A stretch of DNA of 64,000 bases. Source: CBDFLA01 sp965248915. GTDB lineage: Bacteria > Pseudomonadota > Alphaproteobacteria > M2410. How positions within the stretch are numbered: the first letter of the stretch is position 1; every line of letters starts with the position of its first letter. The position numbers and the translations under genes are program-made. The stretch spans positions 1,178,001-1,242,000 of the forward strand of contig OZ252216.1 of assembly GCA_965248915.1 (NCBI GenBank), read 5' to 3'. The notes beneath the pieces are model-generated. The model ran no database searches and was not told the origin of the DNA. It was given only the letters and a program-made list of their open reading frames with translations. Shown piece after piece: positions 53,228 through 62,851 of this stretch.

Positions 53228-54088
53228 CTACTCGGCCGCCGTTTCGGCCTTCTTCGTTTCACCATCTTCGGTTTTTGCCTCAGGAGCCGCTGCTTTTTCT
53301 GCCTTGGCAGTCTCTGCAACTTTCTCAGCAGGTGCTTCCGCAGGAATTTCTTCCGCAATCGGTTCAACCGCAGCACCAACGTCGACGCCGCTTGCAGAGG
53401 CGCTTGCTGAGAGACCATCAATCACTGCGCGTGAAATCAGATCGCAGTAAAGGTTGATCGCTCGAGCCGCATCATCGTTACCTGGAATTGGGAAATCGAT
53501 CTCGTCCGGATTACAATTGGTGTCAATTACCGCGACGACAGGAATGCCGAGGTTCTTTGCCTCTTTAATCGCAATGGATTCCTTGTTGGTGTCGATCACG
53601 AACATGATATCAGGCAATCCACCCATTTCCTTGATACCACCGAGTGCGCGTTCAAGCTTGTCACGCTCACGGGTCAGACCAAGAAGTTCCTTTTTGGTGA
53701 AACCTGATGTCTCTTTCCCAAGAGTCTCTTCCAGAGTGCGCAAACGACGAATGGAATTCGAAATGGTCTTCCAATTCGTAAGCGTCCCACCAAGCCATCT
53801 GTGATTGATGTAATACTGGGCGCAACGTGTTGCAGCGTCAGCAATCGGACTTGAAGCTTGGCGCTTTGTTCCGACAAAGAGGACCCGTCCGCCATTCGCG
53901 ACGGTATCGCGAACCGTAACCAATGCTTGGTGAAGCAATGGAACAGACTGCGACAGGTCCATGATATGAATATTGTTCCGCGCGCCATAAATATAGCGCC
54001 CCATTTTTGGGTTCCAGCGGTGTGTTTGGTGTCCAAAGTGAACGCCAGCCTCAAGCAGCTGGCGCATGGAAAACTCAGGCAGAGCCAT
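53228..54088 (-). CDS. rpsB: 30S ribosomal protein S2
   Basis: 286 residues, longer than the 241 of E. coli because of a C-terminal Ala/Glu/Lys-rich tail of about 45 residues, common in alphaproteobacteria. Core motifs: MRQLLEAGVHFGHQTHRWNP, FVGTKRQASSPIADAATRC, DTNCNPDEIDFPIPGNDDAA. AAGGAGAT precedes the ATG. A promoter is seen at 54209-54237, leaving a leader of about 110 bases that contains a short GTCTG/CAGAC hairpin and could be an autoregulatory site. Confidence 0.97.
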   Translation of the reverse strand: MALPEFSMRQLLEAGVHFGHQTHRWNPKMGRYIYGARNNIHIMDLSQSVPLLHQALVTVRDTVANGGRVLFVGTKRQASSPIADAATRCAQYYINHRWLGGTLTNWKTISNSIRRLRTLEETLGKETSGFTKKELLGLTRERDKLERALGGIKEMGGLPDIMFVIDTNKESIAIKEAKNLGIPVVAVIDTNCNPDEIDFPIPGNDDAARAINLYCDLISRAVIDGLSASASASGVDVGAAVEPIAEEIPAEAPAEKVAETAKAEKAAAPEAKTEDGETKKAETAAE

Positions 54089-54208
54089 GTCTTTATCTCC
54101 TTTTCCGGTTCAGCCTCCGCGGGGTTGGTCTGGATTATCAGACACCGGATCGATGAAATCGGCGAATTTGCGCCGCTCACCGCTATACCCGCGTGTGGAA
54201 TGGGCGGC

Positions 54209-54237
54209 TGTATAGGAGGTTTTCTAAAGGAAAGCAA
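54209..54237 (-). promoter_or_regulatory. Candidate promoter of rpsB-tsf
   Basis: On the minus strand TTGCTT (-35, 54232-54237) and TATACA (-10, 54209-54214) are 17 bases apart, about 120 bases before the rpsB ATG. Both match the vegetative consensus at four or five of six positions. Confidence 0.5.
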
Positions 54238-54295
54238 GGGGGCAAGATCTGGCGGCATTTGTCGACGTTTTGGCCCAGAATTTCAGCCGGTCAGA

Positions 54296-57200
54296 TCACA
54301 ACTCTTCGACGTCGACCACCCCATTTACCGACTTCAACGCACCTTTGAGTTTTGGGTCCACTTTAAAGCGTTCCGGCAGTTCGATTTCCACCTCCCGCTC
54401 GCTGTTATGGCTCAACATGACAACGGTCACCCGCCCTTGCGCCGACTTTTGTGCCAATCGGTTCAGTCGCTCTCTGAGGCTCGGCAATGGTTTCTCATCG
54501 TCAATGAAGACACGCATGGTGCCGTTTGCATTCGCGGCAACTGCATCAAGCGCCGTCGCTGTCTTTGCCAAGACCCTCAAATTCTCTTCGCCTTCAACGG
54601 CGCCTTCTTCCCATTGTGCATCTACAGTCAGAACAACCGATTGTCCTGGCTCAAGGAGGTCCCCTGCCGCCATTAGAACATCGGAAAAGACCGTCACTTC
54701 AAATTGCCCTGTTGGATCTGTCAGGGTCAAATAGGCAAATGGCGATCCTGTTCGGGCCGACTTGCGGTCTTGCCGAGTGATAATGGTGCCGGCAATCCGT
54801 GCCACTTTGGGGATCCGGTTCGGGTCATTTATGAGGTCCGAATAGCTGATAACCCGGCTTTGTCTCAGAGCCTTCTGGTAGTCGTCGAGCGGATGGCCAG
54901 ACAAATAGAAACCAACGGCTTCATACTCAAAGGTGAGTTTTTCCATCGGCATCCACTCATCCACAATGGGAAGTGGTGGATTGTCTGCTTCAAGCCCACT
55001 GCCACCAAACAGGCTTTCTTGCTGACTACCTCGTTCTTCGGTCGCAGCGTGGGCATGGTTGATGATCATCTCCGCACTAGCCACAACTTGCGCACGACTT
55101 GGGTTCAGACTGTCAAAGGCTCCCGCCTTGGCGAGGTTTTCAAACGTCCGCTTGTTGATAAATTTGGGATCAACCCTTTTGGAGAAATCAAAGAGGTCAC
55201 TAAAGGGTCCGCCAGACCGCCTCTCATCGACAACATGCTCCATAGCCTGTCGACCCACATTCTTGATCGCTGCCAATGCATAGTGAATGGACTTGCCCTT
55301 CACTGAGAAGTCAGCCTCTGAAGCGTTAATATCAGGCGCTTGCACATCGACGCCCATCCGAATGGCTTCTTGACGCAAAATATTGAGCTTGTCGGTGTTT
55401 CCCAAATCCAAGCACATGGAGGCCGCCATGAATTCAACTGGGTAGTTGGCTTTCAAGAACGCTGTTTGATAGGAGACTTGTGCGTAGGCGGCAGCGTGAC
55501 CCTTGTTGAATCCATAACCTGCAAATTTTGCACATCCTTCAAAAATCGTCTCAGCAACGCTTTTCTCAACACCCCGTCCAACGGCACCGTCAATGAATTT
55601 ATTATGATGCTTGGCCATCTCTGAGGCAATTTTCTTACCCATCGCGCGGCGCAAAAGGTCAGCCTCGCCAAGGGAATATCCCGCCAAATCACGCGCGATC
55701 TGCATCACATCTTCTTGGTACGTGATCACCCCAAAACTCTCTTCAAGAACAGGCTCAAGGAGGGGGTGAAGGTATTCCACCTCCTCTCGACCATGTTTGC
55801 AGGCGATGTATTTAGGGATTGAGTCCATGGGTCCTGGGCGATAGAGCGCCACAAGCGCAATTAGATCTTCAATACGGTCCGGCTTCATCTTGCGCAAAAG
55901 ATCGCGCATGCCCGCACCCTCAACCTGGAACACGCCAATCGAGTCGCCCTTCGACAACATCTCATATGCATTAGCATCGTCGAACGGAACTTGGTCCGTT
56001 TTGATGGTGATGTCGCGTTGCAGGAGGAATTTTTCGGTGCGCGCAATAACCGTCAGCGTTTTAAGTCCAAGAAAGTCGAACTTCACCAACCCAGCCGGTT
56101 CGACCCATTTCATATGGAACTGCGTGACAGGCATGTCCGATCGCGGATCGCGGTACAGCGGCACAAGTTGTTGCAGCGGTCGGTCACCGATCACCAGTCC
56201 CGCCGCATGGGTCGATGCATTTCGGTAAAGCCCTTCAATTTTCATCGCAATGTTTAGCAAACGAGCGACAATTTCCTCTTCATCTCGGGCGGCCTGAAGG
56301 CGTGGTTCGCCGTTGATGGCGTCGCTCAATTTGGTGGGGTCCGCCGGATTGTTGGGCACCATTTTGCAAAGGCGGTCCACTTGCCCATAGGGCATTTGCA
56401 GGACACGCCCGACATCCCGAAGGGCCATTCGGGCTTGAAAAGTACCGAAGGTAATAATCTGTGCAACTTTGTCGTGGCCATACTTTTCTTGAACATATTC
56501 AATGACTTCGTGCCGCCTCTCCTGGCAAAAGTCGATATCGAAATCTGGCATGGAAACCCGCTCTGGGTTTAAGAACCTCTCAAACACCAGATCAAATCGA
56601 AGCGGGTCCAAATTTGTAATGTCTAAACACCAAGCCACAATTGACGTAGCACCAGATCCACGTACGCCAACTGGAATACTCTGTGCACGGGTCCATTTCA
56701 TAAAGTCAGAGACGATCAGAAAGTACCCAGGGAAATCCATCGAAATGATGACATCAAGTTCGTAATTCAAACGATCCCAATAGGTCTTTTCATCCGTATA
56801 GGCACCACTTTCGTGGATATGTCGTTCAAGCCCCTCCTCTGCCAAACTTCGAAGTTCAGCCGCGGCGTCGCCACCCTCAATATCAAATTGCGGGAGAATA
56901 GGACCCCGGGTTTTTGGTCGATGGGAGCAGCGTTTCGCAATCGCGATTGTATTCTCAATAGCTTCTGGAAGATCTGCAAACAAAACCTCCATCTCGCGAG
57001 AGGACTTAAAGTAGTGTTCGGACGTGACCTTTCGGCGGTCTTCTTGCATCACATACGAACCCTCCGCGATGCACAACAGGGCATCATGGGCCTCATACAT
57101 ATCCTTGTCAGGAAAATAGGGTTCGTTGGTGGCAACCAGAGGCAGTTCAAGCTCGTAAGCAAGATCAATGAGCCCAGGCTCAGCAAGGGCCTCCGGCTCT

Positions 57201-57769
57201 GTCCCGTGGCGCTGCAGCTCGACGTAAAGCCTGTCAGGAAATGCAGCTGAGAGCTGCTCGAGGAGACCTCGAGCGAGGTCTGGCTTGTTATGCGTCAATA
57301 GCTGATTGATCGGTCCTGAAGGACCGCCTGTGAGCAAGATGAGGCCCTCGCTGTGCTGCTCAAGCAGGTCCAGTGTCACATGGGCCAGTTGTACGCCGTC
57401 AGTATCCAGAAATGCCCGACTGGAGAGCTCCATCAAATTGAGATAACCAGCCTCGTTGGTTGCGAGTAGCGCGACAGGAATGGGGTCTTGCCGGCGATCC
57501 GCGCGCGCGGCACCATAGGCCTCACTGGTCTTATGATCGAATTCGGGAAAATCGACCAGCAATGTACAGCCAGTAATCGGCTGCACCCCATTTGCGACCA
57601 GGGCCTCAGATATCTGCAGCGCGCCATAAAGATTGCCGGAGTCCGTGATCCCAACCGCCGGCATGTCATTTTGAACGCAAAGCGGGCCGAGTTCATTGAC
57701 GCGAATGGCACCCTCCGCCAGAGAGTACGCACTGTGGACACGCAAATGGACAAAATTAGCTAAGGTCAT
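54296..57769 (-). CDS. dnaE: DNA polymerase III alpha subunit
   Basis: 1157 residues from ATG 57769; the frame runs 23 codons further upstream without a better start. The N-terminal PHP domain begins FVHLRVHSAYSLAEGAI. The polymerase active site has the Asp pair in PDFDIDFCQERRHEVIEY, with GVRGSGATSIVAWCLDITNL upstream and YNKGHAAAYAQ-like FNKGHAAAYAQVSYQTAFLK downstream. An OB fold lies near 990-1070 (IAGTIITRQDRKSARTGSPF). It is the replicative catalytic subunit. It is about 200 bases from its neighbours on either side and so probably separately transcribed. Confidence 0.97.
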   Translation of the reverse strand: MTLANFVHLRVHSAYSLAEGAIRVNELGPLCVQNDMPAVGITDSGNLYGALQISEALVANGVQPITGCTLLVDFPEFDHKTSEAYGAARADRRQDPIPVALLATNEAGYLNLMELSSRAFLDTDGVQLAHVTLDLLEQHSEGLILLTGGPSGPINQLLTHNKPDLARGLLEQLSAAFPDRLYVELQRHGTEPEALAEPGLIDLAYELELPLVATNEPYFPDKDMYEAHDALLCIAEGSYVMQEDRRKVTSEHYFKSSREMEVLFADLPEAIENTIAIAKRCSHRPKTRGPILPQFDIEGGDAAAELRSLAEEGLERHIHESGAYTDEKTYWDRLNYELDVIISMDFPGYFLIVSDFMKWTRAQSIPVGVRGSGATSIVAWCLDITNLDPLRFDLVFERFLNPERVSMPDFDIDFCQERRHEVIEYVQEKYGHDKVAQIITFGTFQARMALRDVGRVLQMPYGQVDRLCKMVPNNPADPTKLSDAINGEPRLQAARDEEEIVARLLNIAMKIEGLYRNASTHAAGLVIGDRPLQQLVPLYRDPRSDMPVTQFHMKWVEPAGLVKFDFLGLKTLTVIARTEKFLLQRDITIKTDQVPFDDANAYEMLSKGDSIGVFQVEGAGMRDLLRKMKPDRIEDLIALVALYRPGPMDSIPKYIACKHGREEVEYLHPLLEPVLEESFGVITYQEDVMQIARDLAGYSLGEADLLRRAMGKKIASEMAKHHNKFIDGAVGRGVEKSVAETIFEGCAKFAGYGFNKGHAAAYAQVSYQTAFLKANYPVEFMAASMCLDLGNTDKLNILRQEAIRMGVDVQAPDINASEADFSVKGKSIHYALAAIKNVGRQAMEHVVDERRSGGPFSDLFDFSKRVDPKFINKRTFENLAKAGAFDSLNPSRAQVVASAEMIINHAHAATEERGSQQESLFGGSGLEADNPPLPIVDEWMPMEKLTFEYEAVGFYLSGHPLDDYQKALRQSRVISYSDLINDPNRIPKVARIAGTIITRQDRKSARTGSPFAYLTLTDPTGQFEVTVFSDVLMAAGDLLEPGQSVVLTVDAQWEEGAVEGEENLRVLAKTATALDAVAANANGTMRVFIDDEKPLPSLRERLNRLAQKSAQGRVTVVMLSHNSEREVEIELPERFKVDPKLKGALKSVNGVVDVEEL

Positions 57770-57856
57770 GATCTCTACGAGGAAATGGAATGTGCAACTA
57801 TTTTGGCCAATCCACCTGCCCCTGTCGCGGATCGGCAATTCTTATGCACAACAAAT

Positions 57857-57964
57857 TCACACAGGTTGAGCAACCTGAACGACCCCAAGCCAAAACAACA
57901 GGGTACAAAAAATGGCAGCAAATGAGACAGTTTCTATGAGCCTATCGAGCAATTTTGAACGCAT
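57857..57964 (-). CDS. Candidate 35-residue membrane peptide
   Basis: A 35-codon frame starts at ATG 57964, preceded by GGAGG with five bases of spacing (on the minus strand GGAGGATGATATG), the best Shine-Dalgarno in this region. The peptide begins MRSKLLDRLIETV and contains one membrane segment, SFAAIFCTLLFWLGVVQVA, ending QPV. It lies 75 bases after the stop of the PAS kinase and 87 bases before dnaE, on the same strand as both. No known family is recognised. It may be a small membrane regulator or chance. Confidence 0.45.
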   Translation of the reverse strand: MRSKLLDRLIETVSFAAIFCTLLFWLGVVQVAQPV

Positions 57965-58039
57965 ATCATCCTCCATAAGGATTACATGTTCCCGGTTTGT
58001 TCCGTCTTTGTCAAGCGTGAAAATTCACCATCCAGGAAA

Positions 58040-59233
58040 TCAGGAAGCGCGATTAGCACCCACCGAACTGTCGAGGACGCGAAAAGCAGGCAGAGTTATT
58101 GTGGCTTTTGTACCGACACCCATTCGGCTTTGAAGCTCAAAAGTCCCCCCATGGAGTTCTAAGAGAGAAATCACGAGGGGCAGGCCAAGACCGGCACCCC
58201 CTTTCTTACGCGTCAAAACACCATCCGTTTGATTGAACGGTTTGAGCACTTTTCGCAGCTGAGTTTCCTCAATTCCAATGCCCGTGTCGCTCACCGAGAG
58301 CTTGAGATCACCCTCCTCAGTGAGCCCCGTACGCAACGTGACAACGCCACCAGGTCCCGTGAACTTCACGGCATTCGAAAGCAAATTCTGAATGATTTGT
58401 TTTATCGCTCGATTGTCAGCGAACACCGTCGGTAGACTATCATCGATCTCAAAATCGAGAGCAACGGTAGCCTCTTCTGCTCTCTCATTGATCACACGTC
58501 GACAAGAGAGGATCGCTTGGCAGATTTCGATCTCCCCCTCATTCAATTCCATTTCGCCAGTTTCGATCTTAGAGAGATCGAGGATGTCATTAATGAGGTT
58601 TAGTAAATTCGTGCCACTTCGATGAATTTCATCGATAAACTCTCTGTACTTTTCATTCTGAACCGGGCCATGAATTTCACGGCATATCATTTCAGAAAAC
58701 CCAATGACTGAATTAAGCGGGGTACGTAGTTCATGACTCATATTTGCGAGAAATTCCGACTTCGCTCGGTTCGCCTGATCCGATTTCATCACAGCAATCC
58801 GCAATTCTTCTTCTGTCTCTTTGTGTTTTGTGATGTCCAGGGCAATCGCGGTAAAGAGCGAAGCAGACCCTTCCTTCATCAACTGTAAATGGACCTCCAC
58901 ATTGTAGGTCGACCCATCTTTTCGTTGATGCAGGGTTTCAAAAACGACTTTTTCAATTGTGCCGTCACGCAATGGTTGAACGAGCTCATCGAAATCCTCA
59001 GCGCAAAACTCAGGTTTGATATCCAGCGGAGTTAGGTTCTTAAGTTCATCAAGACTGTACCCAAGATTAGATCGCGCACCTGCGTTAACTTGCACAAACT
59101 TAAATGTCTCAGCATCGAACAAATAGACTTCATTAAGGGAGCGCTCAATGATCCTCCCCATTTGGGAATCCGAACTGGGTCGGCGTTCATCACTACCGAA
59201 ATGTTGATCCGTATTCTGAAGTATTTGGTCCAT
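58040..59233 (-). CDS. Soluble PAS-domain histidine kinase without adjacent regulator
   Basis: 397 residues and no membrane segment. A PAS domain (about 33-145, with FETLHQRKDGSTYNVEVHLQ) is followed by the HisKA helix with His167 in FLANMSHELRTPLNSVIGFS. The HATPase domain has QIIQNLLSNAVKFT, SDTGIGIEETQL and GGAGLGLPLVISLLELHGG. No receiver domain is attached and no response regulator gene lies beside it, so the output partner is unknown. It stands alone between lolD and dnaE. The stimulus cannot be predicted; the PAS domain lacks an obvious flavin cysteine motif. Confidence 0.92.
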   Translation of the reverse strand: MDQILQNTDQHFGSDERRPSSDSQMGRIIERSLNEVYLFDAETFKFVQVNAGARSNLGYSLDELKNLTPLDIKPEFCAEDFDELVQPLRDGTIEKVVFETLHQRKDGSTYNVEVHLQLMKEGSASLFTAIALDITKHKETEEELRIAVMKSDQANRAKSEFLANMSHELRTPLNSVIGFSEMICREIHGPVQNEKYREFIDEIHRSGTNLLNLINDILDLSKIETGEMELNEGEIEICQAILSCRRVINERAEEATVALDFEIDDSLPTVFADNRAIKQIIQNLLSNAVKFTGPGGVVTLRTGLTEEGDLKLSVSDTGIGIEETQLRKVLKPFNQTDGVLTRKKGGAGLGLPLVISLLELHGGTFELQSRMGVGTKATITLPAFRVLDSSVGANRAS

Positions 59234-59379
59234 TCAGTTTCTTTGTTGGCAAATGTTAAAACCAATCGCGCACAAAAGAGATCGCACGCGCATAACAAAG
59301 TAACGCAGGGAAGTGAAAAACTTCTAAAGGGTGGTAAACAGGCCCTTAACAAAGCCATTAGAATTTGAGTGAATTGACT

Positions 59380-60120
59380 CTAAGTAGCGTTGATGAGATC
59401 ACGCCCATCAATCAACTGACCCTCATGCAACAAAATGACCCTGTCCATGCGGGACGCAAGCTCAAGATTGTGCGTTGCGATGATCGCAGCAAGACCCTCA
59501 TCCCGAACAAGATCAATGAATGAGTCGAAGACGTGCTTGGCAGTGCGCGGATCCAAATTCCCAGTCGGCTCATCAGCAAGCAGAATCAAGGGCTCATTTG
59601 CAAGCGCTCGAGCGATAGCGACCCGTTGTTGCTCACCACCTGACAATTGAGCCGGCCTGTGATTTTCGCGTCCGGAAAGACCGAGATGTTCAAGAAGAAC
59701 GCGCGAGCGCTCCGTGGCAACAGGTTTCTTCAGACCAGCAATCATCTGAGGCACGACCACGTTTTCAATGGCATTGAATTCCGGTAAGAGATGGTGGAAT
59801 TGATACACAAAACCGAGTGAGTTTCGGCGGATGAGTGTTCGATCAATATCGTCAAGCTCAGTCGTGTTGACACCGCTGATAATAACCTCACCAGAGGTCG
59901 GTGGTTCCAAGAGACCCGCAATGTGAAGGAAAGTCGACTTACCAGAACCTGAAGGTCCGACCAGGGCAACAATTTCACCGGGCCAAATTTCGAGTTCGGT
60001 GTTGTTGAGCACCACAAGCGGTTTGTCAGATTTCTCATTGTAGATACGAGAAATATTGTACATCGCCAAAACGGGTTGACCCTCATGTGCAACCTGGGTC
60101 TCACTTGGATCACTACTCAT
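59380..60120 (-). CDS. lolD: Lipoprotein-releasing ABC transporter ATPase LolD
   Basis: 246 residues from ATG 60120, overlapping the end of the permease gene by eight bases. Walker A ALVGPSGSGKSTFLHIAGLL, signature AQLSGGEQQRVAIARALANE, Walker B LILLADEPTGNLD and the switch His in AIIATHNLELASRMD. It drives release of outer-membrane lipoproteins from the inner membrane together with the permease upstream. Confidence 0.95.
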   Translation of the reverse strand: MSSDPSETQVAHEGQPVLAMYNISRIYNEKSDKPLVVLNNTELEIWPGEIVALVGPSGSGKSTFLHIAGLLEPPTSGEVIISGVNTTELDDIDRTLIRRNSLGFVYQFHHLLPEFNAIENVVVPQMIAGLKKPVATERSRVLLEHLGLSGRENHRPAQLSGGEQQRVAIARALANEPLILLADEPTGNLDPRTAKHVFDSFIDLVRDEGLAAIIATHNLELASRMDRVILLHEGQLIDGRDLINAT

Positions 60121-61384
60121 AGCGCAAAGCCTCCACCGGATCGAGACGCGCCGCACGCCATGACGGGTATAGCGTCGCTAGAACCGACAGACCTAATCCC
60201 ATTATCAACACTGCCGTTGTTTCACCTGAGTCCACATCAGCAACCATCTTGCTCAAGAAATATACTTCCGGGGAGAAGACTTCCGTGCGCGTAATAAACA
60301 TGATGAATTGGCGAATGCCTTCGATGTTCTTACACGCCAAAAGACCCAATCCAAAGCCCGTCAATGTTCCCGTCACACCAATGCTTGCGCCTGCGATGAA
60401 GAAGATCCGCATGATTGCACCACGGCTCGCACCCATGGTGCGCATGATTGCAATACCTTTACCCTTGTCTTTGACAAGCATGATAAGGCCAGAGATCACA
60501 TTCAATGCTGCGATGAGAATTATCAGCGTCAGAATGAGGAACATCACGTTTCGCTCGACGATGAGGGCACTCACAAATGTCTGATTCATTTGTCGCCAGT
60601 CATAGACACGCAACTGGCCACCCGTCGCATCAATGATCGCATCAAGCTGATCGTTTAGCGTATCTGGGTCTTCGACCATGACGTCAATGTGGCCCACCGC
60701 CCCCTTTTGCGAGAAGAACAGTTGGGCTTGATCAAGTGGCATAAAAATCATCGATTGGTCGTACTGCACCATCCCGACCTCAAACATGCCCGTGATTGTA
60801 TAAGCCTTTCGTCGCGGCGCCGTCCCAAAGGCCGTATTGGGCCCTCTTGGTGTCATGATGGTGAGACGGTCTCCCAATCCCAAATTCAAGTTAGCGGCAA
60901 GCCGAGTGCCGATCAGGATCGAAGATCCGTCACCAAAGTCGTCAATGGTTCCAACTTGGATGTTGTCGGCCACGAGTTTTATGTCGCGCAAGTTTTCTGG
61001 TGAAACACCCCGAACACGCCCCCCCGCCAAATTGGTTGGGCCTTGCGCCATTATATCATTCTGCACGACCGGAATGACTTGGACGACCCCATCAATCTCT
61101 TCAAGGGACTTCACAATGTCATCATAGTCGGTGAGTGTAATGCCCTGGCCATAAACAGCAATATGGCCGTCGAATCCCAAAATCTTACTGAGCAATTCCG
61201 TGCGAAAACCGTTCATAACCGCCATGACGGTTACCAGAACCCCCACCCCGAGCATGATCCCAATAAAGGATAAAACGGCAATGACAGAAATGAAGCCCTC
61301 TTTGCGTCGCGCCCGCAAATAGCGTCCTGCAATCATCCATTCGTAACGCGAGAACGGTCGGGTCGGCTTATCGGTGGTACTCAT
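60113..61384 (-). CDS. lolC: Lipoprotein-releasing ABC transporter permease (LolC/LolE/LolF type)
   Basis: 423 residues with four membrane segments: one near residue 35 (ISVIAVLSFIGIMLGVGVLV) and three in the C-terminal third, enclosing a large periplasmic MacB/FtsX-like domain (about 65-270). RYLRARRKEGFISVIA and YPSWRAARLDPVEALRYE are family hallmarks. Only one permease gene is present; alphaproteobacteria use a single homodimer-forming permease (LolF) where E. coli has LolC and LolE. Its start overlaps proS by 4 bases (ATGA). Confidence 0.93.
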   Translation of the reverse strand: MSTTDKPTRPFSRYEWMIAGRYLRARRKEGFISVIAVLSFIGIMLGVGVLVTVMAVMNGFRTELLSKILGFDGHIAVYGQGITLTDYDDIVKSLEEIDGVVQVIPVVQNDIMAQGPTNLAGGRVRGVSPENLRDIKLVADNIQVGTIDDFGDGSSILIGTRLAANLNLGLGDRLTIMTPRGPNTAFGTAPRRKAYTITGMFEVGMVQYDQSMIFMPLDQAQLFFSQKGAVGHIDVMVEDPDTLNDQLDAIIDATGGQLRVYDWRQMNQTFVSALIVERNVMFLILTLIILIAALNVISGLIMLVKDKGKGIAIMRTMGASRGAIMRIFFIAGASIGVTGTLTGFGLGLLACKNIEGIRQFIMFITRTEVFSPEVYFLSKMVADVDSGETTAVLIMGLGLSVLATLYPSWRAARLDPVEALRYE

Positions 61385-62718
61385 GAGGCCATCCCAAGTA
61401 CGTTTAACAGTCTATCGACCGCGTCTTCGACGGAGATCATATCGCGTTCTCCTGTTGCCCGGTTTTTCAATTCCACTTGGCCCCCTTTGAGGCTCCGCGG
61501 TCCTGCGATGGCCTGCCAAGGCAAACCTATAAGATCCATGGTTGAAAACTTGGCGCCTGCGCGATCATCCGTGTCATCAAGCAAAACTTCAACACCTGCT
61601 CTGTTAAGATCCGCATAGAGTTTCTGGCACGCCGCATCTGTTGTCTCATCACCTGTCTTTAGATTGATGATCCCGACTTGAAAAGGCGCCACTGACTGTG
61701 GCCAGACAATGCCCGCATCATCGTGGCTAGCTTCGATTATGGCTCCCATGAGCCGGGATACGCCAATGCCGTATGATCCCATTTGAACTTCGACATCTTT
61801 GCCATCGGGACCTGCCACTTTCGCCGACATAGGCGTTGAGTATTTGGTGCCAAAGAAAAAGATGTGCCCAACCTCAATGCCGCGCGCTGACAGTTGTTTG
61901 TCACTGGGCACTTCAGAGTCAAAACGGTCTTTGTCGTGCTTCTCATCAGTTGCTGCGTAGAGCTTCGTCCGCGCGTCAATAATCGGCTGTAGATCCGACG
62001 AATAATCAACATCATCAGGCGGCGCATCAAAGGCAACCATATCCGCATGGCAGAAGACTTCGCTTTCACCTGTATCTGCTAGAATAATAAACTCGTGGCT
62101 CATGTCACCGCCAATAGGGCCTGGGTCTGCCGCCATTGGAATGGCCTTGAGCCCCATTCGGTCAAACGTGCGCAGATACGAAACGAACATCCGATTGTAA
62201 GACCGTCTCGCGCCTGTCTCATCAATGTCAAAGGAGTAAGCATCCTTCATCAAAAACTCGCGGCCGCGCATCACACCAAATCGAGGTCTGATCTCATCGC
62301 GAAACTTCCATTGAATGTGGTAGAGATTCAAAGGCAGTTGTTTGTAGGATCGGACAGAATTACGAAAAATATCTGTGACCATTTCTTCGTTGGTTGGGCC
62401 GTAAAGCAGATCACGTTCCTTGCGGTCGACAATCCGCAACATTTCACTGCCATAGTCATCGTACCGTCCGCTTTCGCGCCAAAGGTCGGCCGGCTGCAGT
62501 GTCGGCATCAAGAGCTCGACAGCGCCCGCTTTGTTTTGTTCCTCGCGAACAATCTGCTCAATCTTCTTCAATACCCGAAGGCCAAGCGGCAGCCATGAAT
62601 AAATTCCGGCAGCCGATTGCTTGACCATACCAGCTCGTAGCATGAGCCGATGAGAGACAATTTCAGCTTCCGATGGATTCTCTTTTATGGTCGGAACGAA
62701 GTAGTGGGAGAGAAGCAT
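61381..62718 (-). CDS. proS: Proline-tRNA ligase
   Basis: 445 residues from ATG 62718, with AGGA upstream; a TTG at 62733 is less likely. Class II synthetase of the shorter alphaproteobacterial form without the editing insertion: SHRLMLRAGMVKQSAAGIYS, LLMPTLQPADLWRESGRYDD, GPTNEEMVTDIFRN, QWKFRDEIRPRFGVMRGREF, GSYGIGVSRLMGAIIE and the anticodon-binding C-terminus. It charges tRNA-Pro. It heads the proS-lolC-lolD unit. Confidence 0.97.
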   Translation of the reverse strand: MLLSHYFVPTIKENPSEAEIVSHRLMLRAGMVKQSAAGIYSWLPLGLRVLKKIEQIVREEQNKAGAVELLMPTLQPADLWRESGRYDDYGSEMLRIVDRKERDLLYGPTNEEMVTDIFRNSVRSYKQLPLNLYHIQWKFRDEIRPRFGVMRGREFLMKDAYSFDIDETGARRSYNRMFVSYLRTFDRMGLKAIPMAADPGPIGGDMSHEFIILADTGESEVFCHADMVAFDAPPDDVDYSSDLQPIIDARTKLYAATDEKHDKDRFDSEVPSDKQLSARGIEVGHIFFFGTKYSTPMSAKVAGPDGKDVEVQMGSYGIGVSRLMGAIIEASHDDAGIVWPQSVAPFQVGIINLKTGDETTDAACQKLYADLNRAGVEVLLDDTDDRAGAKFSTMDLIGLPWQAIAGPRSLKGGQVELKNRATGERDMISVEDAVDRLLNVLGMAS

Positions 62719-62851
62719 AGTTCCTACATACAAAAACGCATATCGGAGAAGTTCCCGATATGCCTGGACAAGACGAACAACTTGTATGGAAAGTGGCCCT
62801 TGATTGCAATTGCTTCAATCGCTTCTGTCGACCCTGTGAATAGCGCAAGTT

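Noticed and set aside
53858..54676. 272-codon plus-strand frame across rpsB and the end of dnaE
   Set aside because: It overlaps two certain genes on the other strand and has no protein-like features.
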